Shown: positions 1 to 8,357, counted from the stretch's first letter. The stretch is DNA of 64,000 nucleotides from an uncultured Lachnospiraceae bacterium (GCA_934402515.1 CAKRTZ010000004.1:1-64000); one strand, 5' to 3'. Made by a program: numbers and translations. Notes: a model not told the origin generated them from the sequence alone.

Positions 1-567
1 CCTGCCGTTACCATCGGCAAAGGGATGGATAAATACAAACTCATAATGAAATACACTGCTGAGAATCAGTGGATGGACTTCTGTATGAGCTTTTTCCATC
101 CAGTCAAAGAGCCGCGTCATCAGCTGAGGAACGAGTCGAGCGGGAGGAGCCATAAAAATACATTTCTCTCCGTTAAATACGCCCTCCTCACCGTGACGGA
201 AACAGCCGGATTCTTCCAGGAGATATTTGGTCATAATACCGTGAAATTTCTGTAAATCTTTAATGCGATAGGGATGGATTTCGGAAATCTTTTCATAGGC
301 GGCATAAGCATTTTTTACTTCCTGGATTTCCTTTTGCTCACCCAACACTAATTTTCCATTGATAACATCCCTGACCTGGTTCAGGGAGAGAGAGTTTGCC
401 TCAATTTTCAGAGAGGAATGGATGGACTTGATGCGGTTATTCTTCCGAAGATGCGGCTTGGATTCTATGTTGCTGATGGAAGTAATACGCCCAAGTTTTT
501 CTGAAATGGATGCAACATAGGACAAAATGCGGTTTGTAATAGTAAATGGTGGTGTGTAACTATCCAT
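1..567 (-). CDS. Fic family protein (N-terminal part, cut by window edge)
   Basis: The reverse strand encodes 189 residues from ATG 567 (MDSYTPPFT) to the left edge, where the Fic active-site loop HPFADGNGR is just complete. Fic proteins transfer AMP or a related group from a nucleotide to a protein hydroxyl, the loop histidine being catalytic. An N-terminal stretch SSLKIEANSLS at about residues 62-72 matches the position of the inhibitory helix motif (S/T)xxxE(G/N) of class II Fic proteins, but has Ala where Gly/Asn is usual. AAAGGAGG lies at a good distance upstream of the ATG. The C-terminal part lies outside the window. The family is clear; the target protein is unknown. Confidence 0.9.
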   Translation of the reverse strand, partial: MDSYTPPFTITNRILSYVASISEKLGRITSISNIESKPHLRKNNRIKSIHSSLKIEANSLSLNQVRDVINGKLVLGEQKEIQEVKNAYAAYEKISEIHPYRIKDLQKFHGIMTKYLLEESGCFRHGEEGVFNGEKCIFMAPPARLVPQLMTRLFDWMEKAHTEVHPLILSSVFHYEFVFIHPFADGNGR

Positions 568-581
568 AAATTCCTCCTTTA

Positions 582-642
582 CTTGCGTATTATCTTGCGT
601 ACTTTCTTCCTCAATTATACAGGAAAGGATGATAAATGGGAA
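582..642 (-). promoter_or_regulatory. Promoter of the fic gene with an 8-bp direct repeat
   Basis: On the reverse strand a perfect TATAAT (614-619) precedes the fic start; the matching -35 region (637-642, TTCCCA) is weak, so an activator may be needed. Between the -10 box and the ribosome site the octamer TACGCAAG occurs twice (582-589 and 594-601) with a 12-bp period. This is a plausible regulator or antitoxin binding site. The repeat is seen; the function is inferred. Confidence 0.5.
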
Positions 643-1234
643 TCGAAAAATGAAAGTTGCCGTTGCACAGTGGCATGCTCACTTTCTGCAATCTGTTTTA
701 GCGCAGCAGGAACCTATCAGATGGAACTTTCTGGTTGTTTATAGGTAGTGGAAAAGCTTATGAGTCGAGGGGCGACCTATAAGCTGGGAATTCGTGGCAG
801 TTTGGTAGGTGACTTTAGAGTCTTTTGTCGGACACTCGACACATAAGATTAGCTATGTAGTCACTCTTATAGGTACTGATTAGAGCAAAATCCCAAAGTA
901 TGACAAATTTTCCAAGAAATTTGACCCATAAGGAACAATGCTCCCTGCACCTTATGGGTCAAGGCAGCAACTGACCAGGTAAAATGAACCCATAAGGCAT
1001 CGCTGGGGCAGCGTTTATGGGTCACGCATAAACTTATGTAAACCCGAAAACTTCAAAAGCCCCAAAAACCCCAAAAGCCCCCAAAACCCCAAAAGCCTCA
1101 AAGAAATCATGCAAGCTTATTTCTCCAGAAATATTACACGCAAAGACTAATCTGCAAACAGCAGTCACATCAGAAAGCACTTCCAATGAAATTCAATCGA
1201 TTTGGCAAAGTTCAACCGATTTCCAGAAAACTGC
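643..1234. other. Non-coding stretch with repeated CATAAG/CTTATG hairpins
   Basis: No convincing gene is present. Three hairpins follow each other: 755-785 (AAGCTTAT-type arms 755-761/779-785 plus inner GTCG/CGAC), 922-961 (perfect 12-bp arms TGACCCATAAGG/CCTTATGGGTCA) and 988-1022 (arms ACCCATAA/TTATGGGT with inner CGCT/AGCG). A small one, CATAA-N2-TTATG, lies at 1027-1038. The right arm of the second can also pair with the left arm of the third. A C-run tract follows at 1060-1090. From 1105 to 1234 I see nothing recognisable. Confidence 0.5.
1060..1090 (-). other. Putative G-quadruplex tract
   Basis: The plus strand has C runs of 4, 4, 5 and 4 (1060-1063, 1069-1072, 1078-1082, 1087-1090) separated by A-rich 4-6 nt spacers. 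The minus strand therefore reads as four G runs of at least four with short T-rich loops, a textbook intramolecular G-quadruplex pattern. It lies in non-coding DNA upstream of the tRNA. The pattern is seen; folding is inferred. Confidence 0.6.
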
Positions 1235-1263
1235 TTGCAATTTGCCCGGCGGTATGATATAAA
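1235..1263 (+). promoter_or_regulatory. tRNA-Tyr promoter
   Basis: TTGCAA (1235-1240), a 17-nt spacer and TATAAA (1258-1263) lie about 30 nt upstream of the tRNA. This spacing fits a sigma-A promoter. Confidence 0.6.
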
Positions 1264-1293
1264 CTTATATTGTTGAGGTTTTACATCTCATAT

Positions 1294-1375
1294 GGACGGA
1301 TTCCCGAGTGGCCAAAGGGGACAGACTGTAAATCTGCTGCAAATTGCTTCGGTGGTTCGAATCCACCTCCGTCCA
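1294..1375 (+). tRNA. tRNA-Tyr (GTA anticodon)
   Basis: This is a class II tRNA with a long variable arm. Acceptor strands GGACGGA (1294-1300) and TCCGTCC (1368-1374) pair perfectly, with discriminator A1375. Anticodon GTA is at 1328-1330, followed by A-A. The T-arm contains GGTTCGAATCC. CCA is not encoded: the acceptor is followed by a T run. The first anticodon-stem pair appears to be an A-C mismatch (A1321 against the C that closes the stem), where G-C is usual. Confidence 0.93.
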
Positions 1376-1401
1376 TTTTAATTAAAAAATACGAATTAGG
1401 A

Positions 1402-1574
1402 AAGCGCAGGATATACGTTGCAAATGATGCACGAAATTCTGCGCTTATTCATTCATAAGAAATTCCTTCCTATGAATGAATAACGCTCCGCGAGGATGTG
1501 CAGCTCGCAGAGAGGAAGTTTATGCTGTGCATACCCCTCGCGAGCAAAGAGCCGGCAAGCGCCTCTTTGTTTTT
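1402..1574 (+). terminator. Structured region ending in a rho-independent terminator
   Basis: Nested inverted repeats follow the tRNA: AAGCGCAG/CTGCGCTT (1402-1409/1439-1446), then a long arm at 1441-1457 pairing with 1471-1486 (ATTCATTCATA/TATGAATGAAT core), then an imperfect stem of 1484-1500 with about 1524-1544. The last element is a terminator, CAAAGAG (1545-1551)/CTCTTTG (1563-1569) followed by TTTTT. It probably ends the tRNA transcript and isolates it from the next promoter. No coding sequence is supported in 1376-1690. Confidence 0.55.
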
Positions 1575-1580
1575 CCCACA

Positions 1581-1609
1581 TTGACAGTATCTCCCTTGTC
1601 TCATACAAT
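1581..1609 (+). promoter_or_regulatory. Sigma-A promoter of the DUF362 operon
   Basis: Consensus TTGACA (1581-1586), a 17-nt spacer and TACAAT (1604-1609) lie about 80 nt upstream of the DUF362 start and directly downstream of the terminator. Confidence 0.8.
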
Positions 1610-1690
1610 AGGGACAAGGCACATGAAAATGTCAATCAGGCTGCGAATGTTATTGCATTCATAAGGTGAATCTGATTATTGGAGAAATTT

Positions 1691-2908
1691 ATGGAAGAAA
1701 AGCAACAGGAAAAGAAGGCGAAAGTCGTTCTCGTTCCTTGTGATACATATGAAGAAGAAACGGTATACCGGGCAATGAAATGCGGAATGGATGCTCTGGG
1801 CGGCATCCGGGAATTTGTGAACCCGGAGGAAAAAATCCTGGTGAAACCCAACTTCGTGCTGGCAAGTCCCCCGGAGGCAGCAGCTACCACCCACCCTTCC
1901 GTGATGAAGGGGATGTTCCGCCTTTTGCAGGAGGCAGGCTGTACCCAGGTGCTCTACGGCGACTCTCCGGGACACGGCAGCTGTACCGCCGCCGCAGGAA
2001 AGTTGGGAATGGAAAAAGAAGAAACCATCTACGGCGCCCGCCAGACCTCCATGTCTGAGGAAGTGAAAGTGGCATTCCCCGATGGAATCACGGCGAAGGA
2101 ATTTTATTTTGCAAAAGAAGTGACAGAGACGGATGCCATCATCAACCTCTGTAAAATGAAAACCCACGCCCTGGAACGGGTTACCGGGGCGGTGAAAAAT
2201 CTCTATGGTCTGATCTGTGGCTATCGCAAGGCAGCAGGGCATGTAGCATATCCCAATGCCACTGTATTTGCCAGAATGCTGGTGGACATCCACCGCTATA
2301 CGAAACCCCGGCTTCATGTGATGGACGGAATCATGGCCATGGAAGGAAATGGACCGGGATCAGGAGATCCCACTCCCATGAATGTGCTGCTTTTTTCTGC
2401 AGATCCGGTGGCATTGGATACCGTATTTTGTGAACTGGTGTATTTAAACCCGGAAGCAGTGCCTACCAATACTCAGGGAGCGGTGATGGGTCTGGGCACG
2501 GATGACCCGGAGAAGATCGAAATCTGTGTAGCGCATCCGGAGGATGGAAGTGTGGAAATCATGGATGTTCCCGGGTTACAGGAGCGTTTTGGAAATCCGG
2601 ACTTCAATGTAGACAGGGCAGGCACGAGGATGAACTGGTTAAAACGTTTTTCCGAGACGATGACAGCCATTGCCAAGCGCCCTCACATTGATCCTGATAA
2701 ATGCATCAAATGTGGAATCTGCGTGGAACACTGCCCTGTGCCGGGCAAGGCCGTGGCCTTTCAAAATGGAAAACAGAATCCCCCGGTTTATGATTACTCG
2801 AAATGTATCCGCTGTTATTGCTGTCAGGAGATGTGCCCGCGAAGCGCCATCCGCCCCACCAGCATTTTCCGCTCTATGAAGCTGGACTACAAAGCTAGGA
2901 AGGAATAA
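1691..2908 (+). CDS. DUF362 domain protein with C-terminal ferredoxin domain
   Basis: This 405-residue protein has an N-terminal DUF362 domain (about residues 10-290) and, near the C-terminus, two 4Fe-4S motifs: CIKCGICVEHCP and CIRCYCCQEMCP. The family is redox-related; its reaction is not established. ATG 1691 is chosen because GGAG sits 6 nt upstream; a TTG at 1679 in the same frame has a poorer site. It is the first gene of a run with the AI-2E and MATE transporters (5 and 4 nt gaps), so the three are probably co-transcribed from the promoter at 1581. Confidence 0.85.
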   Translation: MEEKQQEKKAKVVLVPCDTYEEETVYRAMKCGMDALGGIREFVNPEEKILVKPNFVLASPPEAAATTHPSVMKGMFRLLQEAGCTQVLYGDSPGHGSCTAAAGKLGMEKEETIYGARQTSMSEEVKVAFPDGITAKEFYFAKEVTETDAIINLCKMKTHALERVTGAVKNLYGLICGYRKAAGHVAYPNATVFARMLVDIHRYTKPRLHVMDGIMAMEGNGPGSGDPTPMNVLLFSADPVALDTVFCELVYLNPEAVPTNTQGAVMGLGTDDPEKIEICVAHPEDGSVEIMDVPGLQERFGNPDFNVDRAGTRMNWLKRFSETMTAIAKRPHIDPDKCIKCGICVEHCPVPGKAVAFQNGKQNPPVYDYSKCIRCYCCQEMCPRSAIRPTSIFRSMKLDYKARKE

Positions 2909-2913
2909 GAAAA

Positions 2914-4113
2914 ATGGAAAAGAAAAATAACTTTTTAAAGCTGGAAAACCTGGCACTGCTGTTACTCATCGCGGTGGCAGTCTTCAATCTGGACAAACTG
3001 GGAGTCTTTTTCGCCGGGATTTTCAACCTGTTTCGTCCTTTTGTGTACGGCGCGGTGGTTGCCTATATACTCAGTCCACTGTGCAGAAAAATCGAGCATG
3101 GGCTGTTAAAAGCGACGGAAAAGAAACGAAAAAAAGAAGGCTCCAGAATCTGGCGGAACCTCAGTATTCTGGTTTCCTTTCTGATCTTTTTCCTGATCAT
3201 CGGTCTGGTGATTTACATGATTGTTCCCCAGCTGATTGTCAGTGTGACGGCGGTAATTGCCAATCTGCCGGATATGATTGTGGAACTGGAGCACATGATA
3301 CTGCGCTGGCTGCAGCAGTTTCCGGACATCCAGCAGCAGATTGAAAGTCTCACAGACACCCTGGTTGCACGCGTCGGTTCCCTCAACTTTGAAAGCATTT
3401 TGCAGAATATTATGACAGGAGTGTCAGATACGCTGGGCAATGTATATGATACCTTTATCGGCATCATTTTTGCCTTTTATCTTATGGCAAACACCGGAAA
3501 ACTGAAACGCCAGGGCAAAGAGATTGTCTATGCGTGCATCCCGAAAAAATGGGCAGACTTCTTTTTTGAGGAACTTCATTTTGCAGACCAGATGTTTTCC
3601 GGTTTTCTCGTAGGCAAAATCATTGATTCTGCCATTATCGGTGTGCTGGCTTACATCCTGTTCCTGATCTTCCGCGTGGATAACAGCGTCCTGATGGCGG
3701 CGATTATCGGTGTGACCAATATCATCCCCTTTTTCGGTCCCATCATCGGAGCCATTCCCTGTGCCCTCCTCGCCCTTGTGGATCAGGGATTCTGGTTCTT
3801 TATTCTCGTCCTTATCCTGGTGCTGGCGTTACAGCAGTTTGACGGAAACATTTTAGGTCCGAGAGTGCTGGGACAGGCAGTGGGCTTGTCCAGCATGTGG
3901 GTATTCTTTGCCATTGTATTTTTCGGCGATATCTGGGGTGTACCCGGCATGATTCTGGGTGTGCCGCTCTTTGCAGTGATATATGATATGATCCGCAAGG
4001 CAGTGCGGAGCCGGAATAACCGGCCGGTAGCAGAAAACGCCGGGCAGGAACCGGTGACCTCCCCGGAAAAAGAGGAACCGGAATATACGCAGGAAAACGA
4101 AAACAGAAAGTGA
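2914..4113 (+). CDS. AI-2E family transporter (membrane exporter)
   Basis: This 399-residue polytopic membrane protein has the pattern of the AI-2E transporter family (PF01594): an N-terminal pair of helices, a long soluble loop with coiled character (about residues 110-170), and C-terminal helices with the conserved glycine/proline-rich FFGPIIGAIPC and GPRVLGQAVGLSS stretches. Family members export small molecules or act as ion antiporters; the substrate here cannot be told. The tail of about 30 residues is acidic and Pro-rich, probably cytoplasmic. Its ribosome site overlaps the stop of the DUF362 gene. Confidence 0.85.
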   Translation: MEKKNNFLKLENLALLLLIAVAVFNLDKLGVFFAGIFNLFRPFVYGAVVAYILSPLCRKIEHGLLKATEKKRKKEGSRIWRNLSILVSFLIFFLIIGLVIYMIVPQLIVSVTAVIANLPDMIVELEHMILRWLQQFPDIQQQIESLTDTLVARVGSLNFESILQNIMTGVSDTLGNVYDTFIGIIFAFYLMANTGKLKRQGKEIVYACIPKKWADFFFEELHFADQMFSGFLVGKIIDSAIIGVLAYILFLIFRVDNSVLMAAIIGVTNIIPFFGPIIGAIPCALLALVDQGFWFFILVLILVLALQQFDGNILGPRVLGQAVGLSSMWVFFAIVFFGDIWGVPGMILGVPLFAVIYDMIRKAVRSRNNRPVAENAGQEPVTSPEKEEPEYTQENENRK

Positions 4114-4117
4114 CTTT

Positions 4118-5479
4118 ATGAAAAGAACAAGCGATGATTTTTATCATAAACTCATATCGCTGGTATTGCCTATCACCATCCAGTCCTTCATGCTGGCTCT
4201 GGTGAGTGCCACCGATGCCATGATGCTGGGACTGGTTGACCAGACCTCCCTCTCTGCGGTGTCCCTGGCGGGGCAGGTGCAGTTTGTCTTAAGCCTTTTC
4301 GTCACCGGAATGGCGGCGGGCATGGCGATTATCATAGCCCAGTACTGGGGGAAAATGGACACCGTGACCATTGAACGGGTGGTTCCTATTGCCCTGCGGA
4401 TGAACCTGATTTTTGGTGGCATTTTTACCATTGCCTCCCTGGTGTGTCCGGAACTTCTGATGCGCTTTTTTACCAATGATGCGGCATTGATTGCCGGTGG
4501 TGCGGACTATCTCCGGGCAGTGTCTCTTTCCTATATACTTTGTGCCATATCCCAGATTTATCTGACTCTGTTAAAAAATACCGACCATGCGGGACTCAGC
4601 TCCAAAATCAGCTGCGTGGCAGTGGTGTTAAACATCATTCTGAATGCCATTTTGATTTTCGGACTTTTGGGATTCCCTGTGCTGGGAATCAAAGGTGCCG
4701 CTTATGCAACCGTTGCAGCTAGAGTGGTGGAGTTAGTCTGGGCTTATCTGGAAACCAGACGCCCCGGCAGAGTCCGGGTGGTGTGGAAGGGCTTGTTTGC
4801 CAGACAACAGGAGTTAGCAAAAGACTTCTGGCATTACACCACACCCATGCTGGGAGCCTCGCTGGTGTGGGGGATTGCTTACACCCTCTACTCCGTCATC
4901 ATGGGACACATGGGCAGTGATGCGGTGGCAGCGAATTCCATTACCTCCATCGCCAAATCCATGATTTCCTGCCTCATCCGCGGTGTAGCCGGCGGTACGG
5001 GTATTATTGTGGGAAATCTGCTGGGAGCCGGCGCATTGGAAAAGGCCAAAGATTACGCAAAACGACTCACCATCATGTCTATTATCGTGGGTGTTGGTAC
5101 CGGCGGCCTGCTGATGGCGGCATCGCCTCTTATCGTGAAAATCGCACCGCTTAGCGAGACAGCGGCAGGCTATCTCCAGGGAATGTTACTGTTCTGTGGC
5201 ATCAATATCATGTTCCAGTCCGTGAATGCCACGGTACTGGATGGCGTGTTCTGCTCCGGCGGTGACTCCCAGTTTGACATGAAGGGAAACATCGGCGCCA
5301 TGTGGTGCTTTTCCGTGCCCTTCGGTTTCCTCGCCGCCTTCGTATTCAAGTGGCCGGTACTTGCGGTATACTGCATCGTGAACCTGGATGAAATCGTGAA
5401 GATTCCTGCGGTTTACCTTCGCTACAAAAAATATATCTGGGTGAGAAATATTACCAGAGAAAACACCCTGGAGGCATAG
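4118..5479 (+). CDS. MATE family efflux transporter
   Basis: This 453-residue protein has twelve predicted membrane helices in two similar halves, the layout of MATE cation-coupled multidrug exporters. The N-terminus (LVLPITIQSFMLALVSATDAMMLG) is typical. It begins 4 nt after the AI-2E gene and is probably in the same transcript. Its stop codon lies one nucleotide from the stop of the convergent uxuB gene, so there is no room for a conventional terminator between them. Confidence 0.9.
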   Translation: MKRTSDDFYHKLISLVLPITIQSFMLALVSATDAMMLGLVDQTSLSAVSLAGQVQFVLSLFVTGMAAGMAIIIAQYWGKMDTVTIERVVPIALRMNLIFGGIFTIASLVCPELLMRFFTNDAALIAGGADYLRAVSLSYILCAISQIYLTLLKNTDHAGLSSKISCVAVVLNIILNAILIFGLLGFPVLGIKGAAYATVAARVVELVWAYLETRRPGRVRVVWKGLFARQQELAKDFWHYTTPMLGASLVWGIAYTLYSVIMGHMGSDAVAANSITSIAKSMISCLIRGVAGGTGIIVGNLLGAGALEKAKDYAKRLTIMSIIVGVGTGGLLMAASPLIVKIAPLSETAAGYLQGMLLFCGINIMFQSVNATVLDGVFCSGGDSQFDMKGNIGAMWCFSVPFGFLAAFVFKWPVLAVYCIVNLDEIVKIPAVYLRYKKYIWVRNITRENTLEA

Positions 5480-5480
5480 C

Positions 5481-7142
5481 CTACAGCAATCGTTCCAGCG
5501 TGCGGCGTACCGCTCTGGTGCCGTCGCACAGCTGGGCAAAGTAATCACATACCCTGTCAGCAAGCCCCACTTCATACAAATTCACGCCCATAATATGAGG
5601 ATCTTCCAGAATCGGACGAAGAGGTTCAAAGTCCGTTACCGGCTGATCCAGACCATAGCCACTGACCAGGGGACAAACAGTGTCCAACAAGGGATCGGGG
5701 CTTAAAGCAAAGGGCTTTCCGTCATCGTCAATGCCCATAAGATAACGCAGCCATCCCGCCAGAACCAGGGGAATGATCTTCAGATCCAGGACCTGCAGTT
5801 TAGGATCTGCAGCATAGGATTTGATGGTTTCACCGAAGCGGATGGCCAGCTTCTGCGAAGTATCTGTGGCAATTCTCTGAGGAGTATCCGGCATAAAAGG
5901 ATTGGGAATCCGGGACTGCAAAACCTCATCAATAAATTTGCGGGGACTTATAATACCCGGATCCACCACCACAGGAAGTCCCTCCTTATAGCCTACAACC
6001 TCTGCCAGCTTCCTCAGCAGGGGATCCTTCATTTCTTCACAGATCAGATCATATCCCAGGAGACAACCGAAGATGGCAAGAGATGTGTGGAGGGGATTTA
6101 AACAGGTGCAGACCTTCATTTTTTCCACCTTGTCCACGGTTGCCCGGTCTGTGAAAATCACCCCGCCCATTTCCAGGGGAGGGCGTCCGTTGGGAAAGTC
6201 ATCCTCGATGACCAGATATTCACATTCCTCTGCGTTTACAAAGGGCGCCACATAGGTATTTTTGGAAGTAATGACCTGCTCCAGGTCTTCAATCCGATCT
6301 GCAGCCAGCATGGCCTTTACCTTATCGTCGGGGCGGGGAGTGATCTTATCAATCATCGTCCAGGGAAAGGAAACATAAGAGTTTACATAACTTAAGAAAC
6401 CGCCTTCAGCCAGTTCTTTTTCACACCAGGCAGAGGCAAAGGATGTCACCGCATCCCGAAGCAGGTCACCGTTGTGGGAGCAATTGTCCATACTTACCAT
6501 TGCCAGAGGGAGAGCCCCCTTTTGATAGCGGTGGTACAAGAGGGACGCCACTTTTCCCAGATAGCTTTTGGACTGCCGGGGACCTTCCATGAAGTCAGAG
6601 ACCACATCCGGCAGCAGTTCACCTTTTCCGTTTACCAGCTGGTATCCCTTTTCTGTGATAGTAAAACTTGCCATCTGCAAAGACGGGTTTGCAAAAATCG
6701 TTTTCAGACGGCCGTACTGTTCCGGGTTGGAACTGTCCAGGATCAGGGATTCCACAATGCTTCCCACCACGGCTTTTGTCACCGTGCCATCTGCCTTCAG
6801 CGTAGCAAGAATGGAAAGGTTATCATGGGGCCGGTACATCTTTTCAATGATTTCATAGTCGTAGCCCTCCACCGCAATTAAACCTTTGGCATCTTCGTCC
6901 TTATTAAGAATAGTCTGCAGCACATTTGCCTGAAAGGCACGGAAAATGTTTCCCGCACCGAAATGGATCCAGGTGGGAGCCTCCATGGTGGCATTCCGTA
7001 CCTTTTCATGGTCAAATTCAGGCAGAGCATAGCCTGCTTCCTTCCAGCTATCCTTATCCTTTAATCCCTCTAATGTTAATTTCATTTTAATACCATGCCT
7101 TTCCATAATCTGCAGATTCCCAAGTGCTTTAGTACTTGGCAT
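5481..7142 (-). CDS. uxuB: D-fructuronate reductase (mannitol dehydrogenase family)
   Basis: This is an NAD-dependent polyol dehydrogenase-family protein of about 553 residues. The N-terminal dinucleotide site is WIHFGAGNIFRAFQA; the active-site region contains CLNPLHTSLAIFG. With uxuA directly upstream it fits D-fructuronate to D-mannonate reduction (UxuB); tagaturonate reductase is the alternative within the family. The start at 7142 (MPSTKALGN) has GGAGGT 7 nt upstream. Family similarity begins only at the internal MKLTLEGLK (start 7085), which has a more distant GGAAAGG. A near-palindrome CCAAGT/CACTTGG lies in the first codons. Confidence 0.85.
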   Translation of the reverse strand: MPSTKALGNLQIMERHGIKMKLTLEGLKDKDSWKEAGYALPEFDHEKVRNATMEAPTWIHFGAGNIFRAFQANVLQTILNKDEDAKGLIAVEGYDYEIIEKMYRPHDNLSILATLKADGTVTKAVVGSIVESLILDSSNPEQYGRLKTIFANPSLQMASFTITEKGYQLVNGKGELLPDVVSDFMEGPRQSKSYLGKVASLLYHRYQKGALPLAMVSMDNCSHNGDLLRDAVTSFASAWCEKELAEGGFLSYVNSYVSFPWTMIDKITPRPDDKVKAMLAADRIEDLEQVITSKNTYVAPFVNAEECEYLVIEDDFPNGRPPLEMGGVIFTDRATVDKVEKMKVCTCLNPLHTSLAIFGCLLGYDLICEEMKDPLLRKLAEVVGYKEGLPVVVDPGIISPRKFIDEVLQSRIPNPFMPDTPQRIATDTSQKLAIRFGETIKSYAADPKLQVLDLKIIPLVLAGWLRYLMGIDDDGKPFALSPDPLLDTVCPLVSGYGLDQPVTDFEPLRPILEDPHIMGVNLYEVGLADRVCDYFAQLCDGTRAVRRTLERLL

Positions 7143-7165
7143 CCGCGTTACCTCCAAATAGGAAT

Positions 7166-8242
7166 TTATGACTGGCGGTCGTGGAATTTACAGATGGCCT
7201 CCCAGAGTCCGTTGAGATAGGCTGCTCCCAATGCACGGTCATATAAACCATAGCCGGGCATGGCCACTTCATCCCAGATCATGCGTCCGTGGTCAGGCCG
7301 GATCGGCCCGTCGAAACCGATATTGTAAAGTGCCAGCATAATTTCGTACATATCAAAGGAACCATCGCTGGAAAGATGGGCAGCTTCCTCAAAATCCGTG
7401 GGAGAGTTGAACCTCAGGTTACGCACATGGGCAAAATGCACTCTTCCCTTCAGGGAGCGGATCATGTCCGGCAGATCATTTTCCGGATTGGTACCATAGG
7501 AACCGGAACAGAAGGCGACGCCGTTGTGAGGGTTGTCCACCATCTTCATCATACGGAGGATATTTGCCTTGTTGGTGATGATACGGGGAAGACCGAAAAC
7601 GCTCCATGCGGGATCGTCCGGATGAATTGCCATCCGGATGTCGTACCGGTCACACACCGGCATGATTTTTTCCAGAAAATATTTCAGATTCCCAAACAGC
7701 ATTTCCTCATCCACATTCTCATACAGGGCAAACAGTTCCTTAATGTGTTCCATCCGGTCCGGCTCCCAGCCCGGCATGATACTGCCGTTCATGTCACCGG
7801 AGATGGAAGAAAACATTTTTTCCGGGTTCAGGGCATCTACCGCCTCCTGGGTGTAGGCAAGAACCGTGGAACCGTCGGGACGCACTCTTGCCAGTTCTGT
7901 TCTTGTCCAGTCGAAAACCGGCATAAAGTTGTAGCACACCAGATGAATGTCAGCCTGACCCAAATGCTCCAATGTCTGAATGTAATTGGCAATATACCGG
8001 TCACGATCCGGTGTCCCTGCCTTGATAGCCTCATGGATGTTTACACTTTCAATACCAAAGATGTGCAGTCCCCCATCCTCCACCTCTTTTTTCAGAGCCA
8101 GAATGTCCGATAATTCCCAGATTTCACCGGGCTTTGTGTCATACAGAGTGGTGATGACGCCCCTTACTCCCGGAATTTGTCGTATTTGTTTTAAGGTTAC
8201 GGTGTCAAACTTGCTGCCGTACCAGCGCAATGTCATTTCCAT
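7166..8242 (-). CDS. uxuA: Mannonate dehydratase
   Basis: This 358-residue TIM-barrel enzyme (MEMTLRWYGSKFDTVTL) dehydrates D-mannonate to 2-keto-3-deoxygluconate in the glucuronate pathway. Conserved stretches include IHPDDPAWSVFGLPRI, FCSGSYG and RPDHGRM, carrying the metal-binding His/Cys/Asp residues. A longer upstream reading frame exists, but the family N-terminus and an AAAGGA site support ATG 8242. uxuB follows 23 nt downstream. Divergent from sulP; the shared upstream DNA has no convincing promoter for this strand, only a weak TTGCCC/TAATAG pair. Confidence 0.92.
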   Translation of the reverse strand: MEMTLRWYGSKFDTVTLKQIRQIPGVRGVITTLYDTKPGEIWELSDILALKKEVEDGGLHIFGIESVNIHEAIKAGTPDRDRYIANYIQTLEHLGQADIHLVCYNFMPVFDWTRTELARVRPDGSTVLAYTQEAVDALNPEKMFSSISGDMNGSIMPGWEPDRMEHIKELFALYENVDEEMLFGNLKYFLEKIMPVCDRYDIRMAIHPDDPAWSVFGLPRIITNKANILRMMKMVDNPHNGVAFCSGSYGTNPENDLPDMIRSLKGRVHFAHVRNLRFNSPTDFEEAAHLSSDGSFDMYEIMLALYNIGFDGPIRPDHGRMIWDEVAMPGYGLYDRALGAAYLNGLWEAICKFHDRQS

Positions 8243-8357
8243 AAAAGATGTTCCTTTCCATACCTTCAATCCATTAAAGATAGAATATGCCAATTTGCTT
8301 TCTATTATTATGAAACCATTAAATTGGGCAATATGTGATTCCAAACTTTATTTTCCC

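Noticed and set aside
1051..1104. C/A-rich repeat as a possible CRISPR or minisatellite
   Set aside because: Units are only 9-10 nt with no spacers or direct-repeat structure; it is better described as a G-quadruplex tract.
1270..1458. 62-codon open frame over the tRNA-Tyr gene
   Set aside because: It runs through the whole tRNA and has no ribosome site; the tRNA explains the sequence.
1676..2317. Long reverse-strand open frame opposite the DUF362 gene
   Set aside because: Shadow of a well-supported gene with clear family motifs; Cys/His-rich composition and no ribosome site.
7289..8113. 274-codon plus-strand frame opposite uxuA
   Set aside because: uxuA motifs on the reverse strand are unambiguous; the plus frame is His/Val-rich shadow sequence.
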